Positions 49,375 through 61,100 are shown, numbered from the stretch's first letter. The stretch is 64,000 bases of DNA from Linnemannia elongata (GCA_036320915.1 JAXBDG010000003.1:496001-560000), one strand, 5' to 3'. Numbers and translations are program-made. Notes: generated from the letters alone by a model not told the origin.

Positions 49375-52300
49375 TTAACGAATCGCAATCGCACCGCGCT
49401 GGACCAACAACTTTTGCTCCATAGAACCAAGACCAGTCGTGCCCTTGAGCACAAGACCGTTGGCCTGGAGAACCGCAAGATTAGTACCCCAAAGCAGCTT
49501 GACGACAACATCCTCGCCATCGCTGAACACTCGCCAAACACGGACAGATCCGTCGTAGCAGCCAGTGACAAATTCCATAGGGACGGTCGGACTCCAGGCA
49601 ATGCCAAGTACCATGCTAAAGTAAGCATGGACCGTCGAGACACACGACCAGCTCTCCGTATCGCATGGTGGTCGCCGCCTGCGCCAGACTCGAGCCGTGT
49701 TGTCCTGACTGCCGGAAGCAACCCATTCGCCACAAGGTGAGTAAGCAATGCAATCCACCGCATTTGCGTGGCCTCTCAGCTCGATTGGGCGCTGATTTGA
49801 CTGTATGCCCAAAAGGTAGATCAAGCCACATTCGGCTCCGACTGCAAGTTGCTGGCCGTCCGGCGAAAATGATATCGCCTCAATATTCCAAGCTGTCGAC
49901 TTGGAAGTTATTAGACCTTTCGATTGAGGATCGAAGAGCCAGATCTTGCCACTCCTGGTACCGACTGCAAGCTGATGCCCGGTCGCCGAGAATGTCAAGC
50001 AACGGATCGACTCGCGAATGAGTCCGTGATTCTCAATAAGTACGTGCTTTTGTTGAGTGCTGGCAAGATTCCACAACGTCACGGTATCGTCCCTGTCCGA
50101 AGACACGATCCAACGACAACAACGCGACATGGTAACATAGATCGCCCCGCTGGAGCCTTCCAGGATAGTTCTTGGATTTCCTGCCTGAAGGTCCCACAAT
50201 CGTAAATTCTCATCGCGATTGACGGTTGCGGTTGGGATGCCATCTGAAGAATATAAAACGGACATGACTGATAGAGATTTCGGTAACTCGATTGAAAGTG
50301 GTGCAGGCGCTCCTGTTAAAGAGATCCACTGCTTGACGGTTTTGCTGCTGCTGACTGTGAGGATACTTTGACCATTTGGGGAGTACACCGTCTTCCTTAT
50401 AGGCTCAATTTGATCTTGTAGCTCAACACTCGACGTCAAAATAGAGTCCACATCCCACAGTCGCACCCTTCTGTCACGACCAGCCGATGCGATCTGAAGG
50501 CCATTCGGGGAAAAGACAACGTAGTTCACAAGAGCCTTATGGCTTGACAGCGTGTTAATGGGAATGCCTGTCGACACGTCCCATAGTCTCACCGTGTGGT
50601 CGCCACTGGAAGCGATCCACCGGCTGTCTGGAGAAAACGCAATGCCTGTAACGAGACTGGTATGACCATACAGGATAAGACCTGGCTCTCCAGACTCCGC
50701 GTGCCAAAGTTGCAATTCGCCCTTCGCATGGCCAGAAGCAATCCATCGTCCATCAGGAGAAAAGGCCAGGCTGTAGACCACGCCCAGGGAAGAGTTCAAA
50801 ATGACACCTGGCTCTCCTGTCTCCGAGTTCCAAAACCGGATCGTCCCGTCACAACTGCCAGTCACCAGCCGCTCTCCGCTCGAAGAATACTTGACGCTTA
50901 TGACCTCGTCCGTGTAGCCGTTCAAGACAAAGAGACTCTCTCCGGTCTGAGAATCCCACACTCGTACTGTTTTGTCATGGCTGGATGAGGCGATATGCTT
51001 GCCACAGGGAGAAAAGGCAACGGATTTCACATAGTCGCTGTGGCCTTTCATGGCGAACATCTCTTGGCCGCTGGCACAATCCCACAGTCTAACCAAAACA
51101 TCATCCCCTACAAACACGACCCTTTTGCAGTCGGATGAAAATGCCATAGTTCGCACTTCAGCTGGTGCTGTAAAAGAATTGATCCTCGTCCATGATGACG
51201 TGTCGTAGATGCTTCCCCCATTCGCTACACCCACGGCAAGCATTCTTCCATCAGGCGAGTAGGCACAGGCCTGCACCGTGTCTTTCAATTCCAAGTACGG
51301 GAGTTCCCCAAACTGGACACCATCCATCTGTGCGCCGCTCATATTCGCCTTCCGCAACCAGCTCCTCGAAAGATTGACATCCCTCAAGTCTGCTCCTTGG
51401 AACTGCGCATGGTCAAACTGACCACCAGAAAGGTCGGCACCGGCGATTTTGACGCCGCGGAGATCGGCATTGTGGAAGGCTACACCAGCTCGGACGAGAA
51501 TCGTTATAGCGTTAGTGGCGGCAATGGCTGCGCTGGGGTCGGTCTTGGACAGTTCGATCACAGCGCGGAGTTGTTGTTCGAAATCAGGGGTTGTTTTGAC
51601 CCGATCGCACAGGAACAGGATGATCGATGGCTCTGCAAGCAGGTTCTTCTTGAACAAGGGGTAGTTGCCGTCTGACGAGAAAAAGGCAGAGGATGTGGTC
51701 TCAGACTCTTGATCCATGTCTTCCTCCACAACCTCGACGGGGTTATAGATGACGCGAGAGAGGAGATATTCCAGCACTGATCGATGTACGAAGCGAAACT
51801 GGTTGCCGGTGCGTGTCAACGGGGAAGCCTCACGGAGTAACTTGGCCTCGGGATGTGTCCCAAAAAACTCTGCCTTCCAAGAGTCCTTGTCTTGTCGATG
51901 GACATACTGCACGACCGCCTTGCCATCCTGCTCCTTGAAAATGGCCGCAGCTAGGCGAAGCAGGTAGTCGATCCCGCATCCAATAAAGTCGTCATCCATT
52001 AAAGACGTGTATGCTTCCAGGTCCTTCTGGCTCAGCTTGTTGGGCTGTATGCGTTGTCGGTTTGTCTCCAACCACTGGTCCACAAACATATCGTAAAGTC
52101 GAACGCGGGTGATGAGAATGCTCGCAAGATCCTTGTTCGAGGCGACCAGGCCAGGCAGAGCCTTGAGAGCGAGTGTGAGTAGGAATGGATTCTTGACGAG
52201 ATCCATGAGATTGGGGATGGCCGTCAACTTGTGCATGTACTCCTCCGAGGACCAGGCAGACTGATCTATGAATAAAACCGCTGTCTGCGGATCTTGGGCA

Positions 52301-54675
52301 TACTGCTCGACATAGCTCTTGATCTGATCCTTGGAGAAGGGGGTGATGACAGCTTCTTGGAAGAGATCCTGAGAACCAGAGGCGTACCGGTCTGTGGGTA
52401 GAGGCTTGAATCGATCAACGTAGTTAGGTCCGAGGAACTGTGTGCGACAGCTGATGACCATCTTGGTGTTCCACTGTCCTGGCTGATTCAGTGCGTTGCT
52501 TCGATGGAGGTTGACCTGTTGCTGACTCTCGTCGTACCCGTCGCAGATGACAACGAAACGACGGTGCTGCTTCATCTCCTGGATCTGGTCGTCGCTAAAG
52601 TTGTTGGCCCTCAGATGCTTCGCAATCAAATCCTGGTCTGGGCGGTCGATGGCCGGAAGGTTGATGAGCAGAGGAATAGGTCCACCCTGTTTGTACTCGG
52701 TCCACAGTCGATGTTCGAGATGGCGGTTGAATGTCGACTTGCCACACCCCGAGTCACCCAGCACCAACATCACTTGTCGCTCACTCGCCAGGAAATCTAG
52801 GACCTTTTCCAGCAGAGGGAGGGCATCTTCATCCTTGGCCTTCAGACTAGATTTCGCCAACGGTGGGATATAGACCGTCTCGCGGTGCTGCTGTAATCGC
52901 TGGATTTGATACTGGCACAAATCGTATTCGAGAGGGGTAATGTTCTGAACGCGGGCGAGGATCGGAGACGATGTAGGCAGTGGAAGGCGGTTCCTCAGCG
53001 GGTAGGGAAATCGGGTGGTGGTGTCTTGATCGTGGTGGAAGTCTTTGAGTAAGCCAATGGCAATGGCCTTGACGGCCTGGTCAGAACTGGTACTGAGTTG
53101 GCCAATAATGTTAACCATCCACGTCTTGACGCTCTCGTCCTTCCCCCACTGTGAATCGTTCTTGTACAAGTCTCCAAGGAGGTCTACGGCTTGCTGACGC
53201 ACATTAGTATCCCAGAGGACATCAGACGCAATCTCTCCCAGAAGCTGGCAGATACCCCACTGGAACAAGGGGTCGCTACGACAAGGTGCCTCGTAAATGA
53301 GTTGGTTGAGATCTTTCAGCTGGCCAGCTTGGACAAGAGCCTGAGCAACACGGATGGCTGCGTACCATGGCCGCTTCTTTCCTTCTGAGAAACCTTCCCT
53401 GAGACCATCCATAACTTCACGCCCGCTCTCGATCACCGAGTTCACACCCATGTAGATATTACTGGCAACGACTATAATGCCACCGAGAGCTTGTTGAAGC
53501 TTGTCTAGGCCCTCAAGAACTGCTCCCAGATCCAGCTTGAATACGCCAGAAACCTGGATGAGGCCATTTACAACTCCCATCCCGTGTCGAAGAACTGACT
53601 GAAGGGCGCTCTCGTCATCAGGGACATACTGTAGCGCCTGGAGCGCATAGCAAGCCTGGTACATCAAGTACGGATCCGAGCTACCCTCCAGTCCTGACAA
53701 GATCCCCGACAAAGGCTCATGGTCCTTGACGCGCTTCAAATCCTTGACCTTGTGTTCTGCCATTACGTCAAGAAGTCGCGACAGTGCCAGCGTGAGATGA
53801 AAAGGGTGCAGCGAGGACTGTTGGTGGGTGTCCTGCAAGCAGATCCTAAGGACTCGGAGGATCTTGACCAAGTCGTCAGAGAGTAGGGACTCTGGAGGGG
53901 CCACTTGGACGAGCTGAACAAGGCCTTGAAGGAGATCGACATTCAGAAGAACGGACTGCTCGAATGCGGCGATGGTGCATGACAGCAAGTTGCGGTAAGT
54001 GTCTTTATCCAAGACAGGACCAAGAAGGACAATCTCGGCAATCTCGGTCGAGTCTTTGAGGACGTCCTTGGCAAACTCGTCGACCATGCGTGTTCCCAGC
54101 CAGAGGATACGTTCCTTCGCAAGCGGGTTCTTGTCCATCTCTGCCAGCCAATTGAGCTCCATCTTGTCGAGGGATGGGGTCTTCTGCAGTGCTACGGTGG
54201 GATCGCACGCATGCTCTTCATGTTGAGCAGCAGAGGCCAGTGGAGGAGATGAACCGCGGAGAAGCAAGGCAGTGCAATAGGCCAACTGCTGGGTGACCTC
54301 AATGCGATCCTGGACGGCAGGCAACTCGGTCTTTTTCACAGGCGCGGCTAAGTTCTCGAGAAAGATGTTTGAGGTCTTCTTGGTCTCAGCAGGAGCAGGC
54401 AGGGGTTTCTCAAAACGTGGACTGGATGTGACAGGTTTGTCGGCAACTGAGTTAATGTCACTGACTGAGGATGCAGTAGGCGGTCCAACAACTTGAAGAG
54501 GGTATTGGAGGTCCACTGCCTGGTTGGTGGCCGTGGTATCGACCTTCTTGATCTTGGACTTGGAGAAGCCGAAGATCCCGCGGACGTCGCGCCTCCTAAC
54601 GCGCTGGGTGTCATTGGCTTTGCCAGCATCGCTAGCAACATGCGAACCTGGTTTGGTGGAGGGTTTGTTTACCAT
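49375..54675 (-). CDS. NACHT-pentapeptide-WD40 NLR-like protein, tandem copy A
   Basis: Intronless coding exon of 1766 residues. ATG 54675 lies nine bases after the acceptor of a leader intron (54790-54684). Layout: Lys/Pro-rich N-terminus (1-100); a long helical, armadillo-like domain of unknown family (about 110-590); the linker RLQQHRETVYIPPLAKSSL; NACHT with Walker A GDSGCGKST (640-648) and FVVICDGYDE (about 705-712); helical NACHT-associated part to about 1060; pentapeptide repeats (about 1075-1125, ADLSGGQFDHAQFQGADL); 14 WD40 repeats (about 1130-1740), enough for two seven-bladed propellers; and a C-terminal motif LLWGTNLAVL then KLLVQRGAI. STAND proteins of this type act as ligand-gated oligomerising switches, in fungi linked to non-self recognition; the role here is inference. 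It is near-identical to copy B up to the first WD40 blade. Confidence 0.9.
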   Translation of the reverse strand: MVNKPSTKPGSHVASDAGKANDTQRVRRRDVRGIFGFSKSKIKKVDTTATNQAVDLQYPLQVVGPPTASSVSDINSVADKPVTSSPRFEKPLPAPAETKKTSNIFLENLAAPVKKTELPAVQDRIEVTQQLAYCTALLLRGSSPPLASAAQHEEHACDPTVALQKTPSLDKMELNWLAEMDKNPLAKERILWLGTRMVDEFAKDVLKDSTEIAEIVLLGPVLDKDTYRNLLSCTIAAFEQSVLLNVDLLQGLVQLVQVAPPESLLSDDLVKILRVLRICLQDTHQQSSLHPFHLTLALSRLLDVMAEHKVKDLKRVKDHEPLSGILSGLEGSSDPYLMYQACYALQALQYVPDDESALQSVLRHGMGVVNGLIQVSGVFKLDLGAVLEGLDKLQQALGGIIVVASNIYMGVNSVIESGREVMDGLREGFSEGKKRPWYAAIRVAQALVQAGQLKDLNQLIYEAPCRSDPLFQWGICQLLGEIASDVLWDTNVRQQAVDLLGDLYKNDSQWGKDESVKTWMVNIIGQLSTSSDQAVKAIAIGLLKDFHHDQDTTTRFPYPLRNRLPLPTSSPILARVQNITPLEYDLCQYQIQRLQQHRETVYIPPLAKSSLKAKDEDALPLLEKVLDFLASERQVMLVLGDSGCGKSTFNRHLEHRLWTEYKQGGPIPLLINLPAIDRPDQDLIAKHLRANNFSDDQIQEMKQHRRFVVICDGYDESQQQVNLHRSNALNQPGQWNTKMVISCRTQFLGPNYVDRFKPLPTDRYASGSQDLFQEAVITPFSKDQIKSYVEQYAQDPQTAVLFIDQSAWSSEEYMHKLTAIPNLMDLVKNPFLLTLALKALPGLVASNKDLASILITRVRLYDMFVDQWLETNRQRIQPNKLSQKDLEAYTSLMDDDFIGCGIDYLLRLAAAIFKEQDGKAVVQYVHRQDKDSWKAEFFGTHPEAKLLREASPLTRTGNQFRFVHRSVLEYLLSRVIYNPVEVVEEDMDQESETTSSAFFSSDGNYPLFKKNLLAEPSIILFLCDRVKTTPDFEQQLRAVIELSKTDPSAAIAATNAITILVRAGVAFHNADLRGVKIAGADLSGGQFDHAQFQGADLRDVNLSRSWLRKANMSGAQMDGVQFGELPYLELKDTVQACAYSPDGRMLAVGVANGGSIYDTSSWTRINSFTAPAEVRTMAFSSDCKRVVFVGDDVLVRLWDCASGQEMFAMKGHSDYVKSVAFSPCGKHIASSSHDKTVRVWDSQTGESLFVLNGYTDEVISVKYSSSGERLVTGSCDGTIRFWNSETGEPGVILNSSLGVVYSLAFSPDGRWIASGHAKGELQLWHAESGEPGLILYGHTSLVTGIAFSPDSRWIASSGDHTVRLWDVSTGIPINTLSSHKALVNYVVFSPNGLQIASAGRDRRVRLWDVDSILTSSVELQDQIEPIRKTVYSPNGQSILTVSSSKTVKQWISLTGAPAPLSIELPKSLSVMSVLYSSDGIPTATVNRDENLRLWDLQAGNPRTILEGSSGAIYVTMSRCCRWIVSSDRDDTVTLWNLASTQQKHVLIENHGLIRESIRCLTFSATGHQLAVGTRSGKIWLFDPQSKGLITSKSTAWNIEAISFSPDGQQLAVGAECGLIYLLGIQSNQRPIELRGHANAVDCIAYSPCGEWVASGSQDNTARVWRRRRPPCDTESWSCVSTVHAYFSMVLGIAWSPTVPMEFVTGCYDGSVRVWRVFSDGEDVVVKLLWGTNLAVLQANGLVLKGTTGLGSMEQKLLVQRGAIAIR

Positions 54676-56749
54676 GTTGTGAGCTGTTATGGGTAACAAT
54701 CACCGTGAGTATTCGTAATTAGTAATAATTGTGTAGGCACACTTGCAAGATTGGCATGGATGGGCAATGCATGCTTCACAAAGTGTGTACCTTGAGGCGT
54801 TTATGAAGCTGTGAATAGGGCTTGCAAGGATAGTTTCGGAGTCGGTCGGCTGACGGCAGAGATGGTGAGGATGGCAAATATGGTAAGTAACTAGAGTGTT
54901 TACTGCGCAAAGGCGATGCAAACAAACAAGCACAAGGATATTAGCGCCATGCGTGTTGTCGACAGGCAAGGAACCATTCTGACGGGATAATTCTTACAAT
55001 TCCAAGTCACCAACCGTGTTTCTTTTATGCAACTTTCTTTTGTGTTGCAGGTTGGCGTTCAATACTGAGGAATGACTTTTTTTTGATTTTTTGTTATTAT
55101 TGGGGGGGGGGGGGGGGGGGGGGGGTTTGGGGGAGGGGGGATATGTCTAGATGGACAGTTGACGTGAATACTGGATTAGCAACTGAACTTGTTTCGCGGT
55201 AAAAGAGTCGAGACTTTCAATGTAGTTGGCACGGAGACAATCGTTAACTGAAAATACCTACGTTTGGTTATGTATTTGGCACGAGTGTCCGGGTAGTGGA
55301 GCAATTAGGTTATTGATGGCCTTGTTCTTGTTTGAAAAAAGACTTGATCAGTTATGGGAGAGGGGGTATGTCGACTATATTGCGTGAAAGGCAATTGGAT
55401 GCATGTTAAAGAAAGACCTTTCAAGAGGCGAGCGTGGGAACCGTTTTCGCTGTTACTCAGTTTGTCGGACAAGGCGTACTCTTTTTTGGATAGGTATGAG
55501 GTTATTTTAGCGAACGGGGCAGGTGGTTGTATTCAAGAAGTGAGCAGATTCCTGATGCAAGAGTGTGACGAGCGAAAACAAGGAAGACGAATGGGAAGAG
55601 AAATGGGAATGACGAATGAGAGGAAAAAGATGACCAAGGGGACGTGAATGGCGGAGGAGGAATTGAGAGGGACAAAAAGGGACAGGCATTCAGTGAAGAA
55701 CAAAGACGAGTGATATTTGAGCCCACTTGCCAACGCTGTCACTGCGTTTTGTCCCATCATGCCGTCTGCACTGCCTTGCTCTTCCTTACGCTCGTTTTTG
55801 CCTTCTCTTCTTTTAATCGGCCACATAGATATCCTTCTCTGTCCCTTGTCCAGCCCTATTTGTTCGATATTTCACATGAATACATGGATACAAAAAGGCT
55901 AATTGAAACGAACACGCTGTACTTGTCTCCCAACCCCAATTCTTGGCCTTTTTCTGTTAGGTCTTTTCTCCCCTCCCTGAGATTCTGCACGTCCTCATGC
56001 TCTCTGACTCTGCAAAAAAATTATTTTCCCCTGCGCGTTCCCCCTCTAATCTAATCATGCTTTGCAGACCTTTCTTGGAATCGAAAAGAAGCTGGCGCGA
56101 TGGTGGTGATGGGGTGATCAGAAGGAGAGATGGAGGCTGATGTGAAGTAGGAAGGCGGAAGTGATGAATGGACAACTGGATGAGCATTGGGATTGAAGTG
56201 AAAACTAGTGAATAGCGCGAGCGGGACGGAAAGCGAGGAAGGGAGAAAGAGGAAGAATATAGAAAGAAAGGATGTGCCATGGTGTGCGCGAATAGTTTGC
56301 TTGTTAGTTTGTTTGATTTTTTTTGTTCTCCAACCACTGTCCTTGCACGTCCATCCCCCTTTATCAGGCACGCACTGCAAAAATCTCATTTTTTTTATTT
56401 TTTTATTACCATTTTTGTTGCCTTTGTGCTCGCATGCATGGCAGAGGACAAGAAGATGGGAGAAAGGTGAAAGGTGAAAGAAGAATTACGAGCCACCGTT
56501 CCCCTTTGTCTTGTTTTACACCTTTAGGAGACCCTGGGAACCTTTCGTAGCACTGAATGGCATCAACACACCACAAGAGAAAAAAACAAGCACATCTTTC
56601 AGATCGCCAAATCAGAATCAGGTTAGTCTCAGATAAAGTTTTCATCAGACAGGAACAATCAAATCCTGGGAGGGCGACAAATGAGACAATTAATCAGTTG
56701 CACTTTTTATTCGTGAGTTTTTTTTGCCTCCCTCCTCCGTACATGGAGC
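54676..56749. promoter_or_regulatory. Upstream region of copy A and spacer between duplicates
   Basis: 54676-55230 matches the region upstream of copy B: leader intron 54790-54684 (donor GTACAC, acceptor AACAG), a leader exon, and a G tract at 55102-55125. About 55340-56600 has no visible counterpart in the window; it is T- and CT-rich with short low-complexity frames on both strands. From about 56620 sequence homologous to 48225 begins. No credible gene. Confidence 0.5.
55102..55125. repeat. Poly-G tract (24 G)
   Basis: 24 consecutive G upstream of copy A. The equivalent tract upstream of copy B (63898-63907) has 10 G, in otherwise nearly identical flanks. Confidence 0.9.
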
Positions 56750-57420
56750 TCCGCCAGCTACTCCTCGCTGTTCATTCTCGTGGGGTCGAAGAGCTGTCGA
56801 TGGCCCCACGCAGGGTAAGCACCTTCTTGTTGTTCGAGCTCAGACCAGCAACGTCGTCGAGGATCACATCGGCAGCACAGAGGGTCCTGATGATGGGCCT
56901 CCTCAGCTGCCTGACAATAATACCTATACTCTCGCCAGTCGACATCCGCCAAACTCGCACAGATTCATAGATGGAAGTAGTGACGATATTTATAGAAAGC
57001 TCCAGACTAATGTCCTTTTGATTACTGACAGTCAAGCTAGTCTGGCCATCAGGAGAGTATATAGCCCCCAACACAGGACCAATATTACGTTGCACCTCGG
57101 ACCTCGAAGATCTCAAGTTCACCTCCAGCGCCGCTTTTTAGTGGCCTCCCGACGTAATCTGAAGAACATCCGGAGAGAGGGCCACAGAGTCCGTACTGAA
57201 AGAACAACTGAACAGTCTCGAAAAGAGCGCTCCGGTCGAAGCAACTAACAGCCTCACTGTGTTGTCCAGGTTGCAGGAGATGATCCATTGCCCATCGGGA
57301 GAAATAGCCAGACTATAAACCTCGCCTACAGAAGCCTCCAAAACAACCCCCAGCTCTCCTGTTAACCTGAGTTCCAGTACCGAATCGTCTCATCGCAACA
57401 GACCGATGCAATCGCACTCC
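56750..57420 (-). pseudogene. WD40 remnant of NACHT-WD40 gene, next to copy B
   Basis: Degenerate WD40 end broken by stops and frame changes. Pieces: around 57360-57400 the DETIRYWNS-like blade end; 57341-57138 with VGEVYSLAISPDGQWIISC and NTVRLL; 57122-56772 with IGPVLGAIYSPDGQTSLTV, ESVRVWRMSTGE and the C-terminal KVLTLRGAIDSSS. It is homologous to 48370-49020 but with different lesions, so the two have decayed separately. Confidence 0.75.
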
Positions 57421-58125
57421 GCTCGGACTTTAGCCTATTCACCATGTCTCACAGCACATCAAACCCTAAGTGAATCAAGAAAAGGTATTTTGAGTGTTGA
57501 TTAAGTCGGAGCACACGCCTTTTGTTTTTTTCGAAGGTAGGTAGCCACGACCTTGTCGATCTTCGCCACTTCTTTTATTGCCATTGCTTTCCCAACCCTG
57601 CACCTTTTTGCCGCTGACCGACTATCTAAAGGACGCCAAAGAAGGAAGCAGAGTTGTACGCTTCAAAGGTAACTAATAAGAGGAGCAATGCATGAAGGAC
57701 GACATATCTCTCTCCCGACTCTTTTTTTATATGTCATCCTTTACCATCACCACCCTCACTGCGCGCAGGGCAATCCAGGCACGAAATGTCCGCCGCCGTT
57801 TTAATCATCGATCAAAGAACTGTAATTTGTTTACCAGATCTCTACATTCTATTTTGGATCGGGTTAATCATTTACTTCAGCCTTACGTGCCAACATTAGC
57901 TTTGAATCAAGGATGTCGCCTGCCAGTGCTCTAAAAACAAAGCAAGTTCATATCGTCCCATCTGTTCTATTATGAAAATCAAGGATACGAAACATGCTAC
58001 AACGATCAGAAATCGAGGCTAAAAGGCACAACACTTTTTTTTGACGCACAAAAGCGATTGAAATAACATAAATGTATTCCACTATAAACAGTGCTGGTCA
58101 TCTTCTCACCACCATGCTCCACCTC
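57421..58125. other. Spacer between remnant and copy B
   Basis: 705 bases. 57940-58080 matches the 3' flank of copy A (about 49150-49290), including a shared T-rich stretch. 57440-57900 has no clear partner there. A short plus-strand frame (57692-57934) has no recognisable features. Confidence 0.5.
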
Positions 58126-61100
58126 CTATTCCTCAACCTCCAGACCTCTAACTTCCTCCAAAGTCAAAGAGTCGTCAATGGCACCACGCTGGTCCAACAA
58201 CTTCTTTTGACTCGGACTAAGACCAATCGTACCCTTGAGCACAAGACCGTCGGTGTACAGAACCGCAAGATTGGTGCCCCAGAGTAGCTTGACGACAACA
58301 TCTTCGCCATCGCTGGACACTCGCCAGACCCGGACAGATTCATCCATGCAGGCGGTGACAAACTCCATAGGGACGGTCGGACTCCAGGCAATGTCAAGCA
58401 CCGAGCCAAAGTAATCATGGACCGTCGAGACACACGACCAGCTCTCCCTATCGCCTAGTGGTTGCCGCCTGCGCCAAAGTCGAGCCGTTTTGTCCCAACT
58501 GCCGGAAGCAATCCATTCGCCGCAAGGTGAGTAGGCAATGCAATCCACTCCCCCTGTGTGTCCTCCTAGCTCGATATCATGCTCGTCTGACTGTAAGCCC
58601 CAAAGGTAGATCAAGCCATCATCGGTTCCGACTGCAAGCTGCAGGCCGTCCGGCGAAAACGACATCGCCCCAATACCCCAATTTGTCGACTTGGATGTTA
58701 CTAGGCCATTCGATTGAAGATCAAAGAGCTTGATGGTGCCACTCCAACCGCCGACTGCAAGCCGATGTCTAGTCGCCGAGAACTCCAAGCAACGGATTTC
58801 CTCGCTCTTCTCAATAAGTACGTGCTTTTGTTGAGTGCTGGCAAGATTCCACAACGTCACGGTATCGTCCCAGTCAGATGACACGATCCAGCGGCAGCAA
58901 GGCGACATGGTAACCCGCTTCGTCCCCCTTGACCCTTCCAAAATAGTCTCTCGACTTCCTTTCTGAAGCTCCCACAATCGAATAGACTCATCTTGAGTAG
59001 CCGCCACAGTCGGGAAGCCATTCAATGAATATGACGCAGACCTGACTGAGAGAGATTCCGGTAGCTTGATCGAAAGTGGTATGGAAGCTCCTGTCAGAGC
59101 GCTCCATTGTTTGACGGTTTGGCCGCTGCTGCTTGTAAGAATAGCTTGGCCATTCGGAGAGTACACTGTCTTCGATACAGCCCCGACTTGATCCTGCTGC
59201 TCAACACTCGATGTCAAAATAGAGTCCATATCCCACAGTCGCACCCTCCTGTCATGACCACCCGATGCGATTTGAAGGCCATTCGGAGAGAAGGCAACAT
59301 CGTTCACAGGAGCCTTATGGCTTGACAGCGTATTAATGAGAGTGCCTGTTGATGCGTCCCATAGTCTCACTGTGTAGTCGTCACTGCTAGAAGCGATCCA
59401 CCGGCTGTCTTGAGAGAACGCAATCCCCGTAACGCCTCTGGTATGACCATACATGATAGGACCTGGCTCTCCAGACTCCGCATGCCAAAGTTGCAATTCG
59501 CCCCTCGCATGGCCAGAAGCAATCCATCGTCCATCGGGAGAAATAGCCAGACTGTGAACCTCGCCAAGGGAAGAGTTCAAAACGATCCATGGCTCTCCTG
59601 TCTCCGAGTTCCAAAACCGAATCGTATTATCGTAACTGCCCGACACCAGCCACTCTCCGCTCAGAGAATACTTGACGCTCTTGATCCAGCGGGTGTGACC
59701 CTTCAAGACAAAAAGACTCTCTCCGGTCTGAGAATCCCACACCCGTACTGTTCTGTCATCGCTGGATGAGGCGATATGCTTGCCACATGGTGAAAAGGCA
59801 ACGGAGTTCACATAGTCGCTGTGGCCTTCCATGACAAACATTTCTTGGCCGCCGGCACAATCCCACAGCCCAAGCAAACCATCCTTCCCTCCAAACACGA
59901 CCCTTGTGCCGTCGGGCGAAAATGCCATAGTTTTCACTACGCCCGGTGCTGCAAAAGAATTGATCCTCGTCCATGACGAAGTGTCGTAAATGCTAACGTT
60001 TATTCCCCAACTCGCTACACCCACGGCAAGCATTCTTCCATCAGGCGAGTAGGCACAGGCCTGCACCGTGTCTTTCAATTCCAAGTACGGGAGTTCCCCA
60101 AACTGGACACCATCCATTTGTGAGCCGCTCATATTCGCCTTCCGCAACCAGCTCCTCGAAAGATTGACATCCCTCAAGTCTGCTCCTTGGAACTGCGCAT
60201 GGTCAAACTGACCACCAGAAAGGTCGGCACCGGCGATTTTGACGCCGCGGAGATCGGCATTGTGGAAGGCTACACCAGCTCGGACGAGAATCGTTATAGC
60301 GTTAGTGGCGGCAATGGCTGCGCTGGGGTCGGTCTTGGACAGTTCGATCACAGCGCGGAGTTGTTGTTCGAAATCAGGGATTGTTTTGACCCGATCACAC
60401 AGGAACTGGATGATCGATGGCTCTGCAAGCAGGTTCTTCTTGAACAAGGGGTAGTTGCCGTCTGACGAGAAAAAGGCAGAGGATGTGGTCTCAGACTCTT
60501 GATCCATGTCTTCCTCCACAACCTCGACGGGGTTATAGATGACGCGAGAGAGGAGATATTCCAGCACTGATCGATGTACGAAGCGAAACTGGTTGCCGGT
60601 GCGTGTCAACGGGGAGACCCCACGGAGTAACTTGGCCTCGGGATTTGTCCCAAAAAACTCTGCCTTCCAAGAGTCCTTGTCTTGTCGATGGACATACTGC
60701 ACGACCGCCTTGCCATCCTGCTCCTTGAAAATGGCCGCAGCTAGGCGAAGCAGGTAGTCGATCCCGCATCCAATAAAGTCGTCGTCCATTAAAGACGTGT
60801 ATGCTTCCAGGTCCTTCTGACTCAGCTTGTTGGGCTGTATGCGTAGCCGGTTTGTCTCCAACCACTGGTCCACAAACATATCGTAAAGACGAACGCAGGT
60901 GATGAGAATGCTCGCAAGATCCTTGTTCGAGGCGACCAGGCCAGGCAGAGCCTTGAGAGCGAGTGTGAGTAGGAATGGATTCTTGACGAGATCCATGAGA
61001 TTGGGGATGGCCGTCAACTTGTGCATGTACTCCTCCGAGGACCAGGCAGACTGATCTCTGAATAAAAGCGCTGTCTGTGGATCTTGGGCATACTGCTCGA

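Larger units (their letters stand above)
48225..55230. repeat. Tandem segmental duplication, copy A
   Basis: Homologous to 56620-64000. The match starts 150 bases after the VPS53 stop (a shared CAGATAAAGTT word at 48231 and 56629). It then covers a WD40 remnant, the 3' flank, the NACHT-WD40 gene, its leader intron and the G tract upstream. Identity is low-to-moderate left of about 51215 and near-complete right of it. Confidence 0.85.

Noticed and set aside
54700..54969. 89-90 codon minus-strand frame upstream of each NLR copy (also 63493-63765), apparently conserved
   Set aside because: Its similarity is explained by the recent duplication. It runs across the leader exon and into the leader intron, whose donor and acceptor are good, so it is unlikely to be translated as a unit.
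55644..56477. Several plus-strand frames of 60-137 codons in the spacer between duplicates
   Set aside because: CT-rich, low-complexity, no domain, no consistent splice structure; they look like promoter-type sequence.
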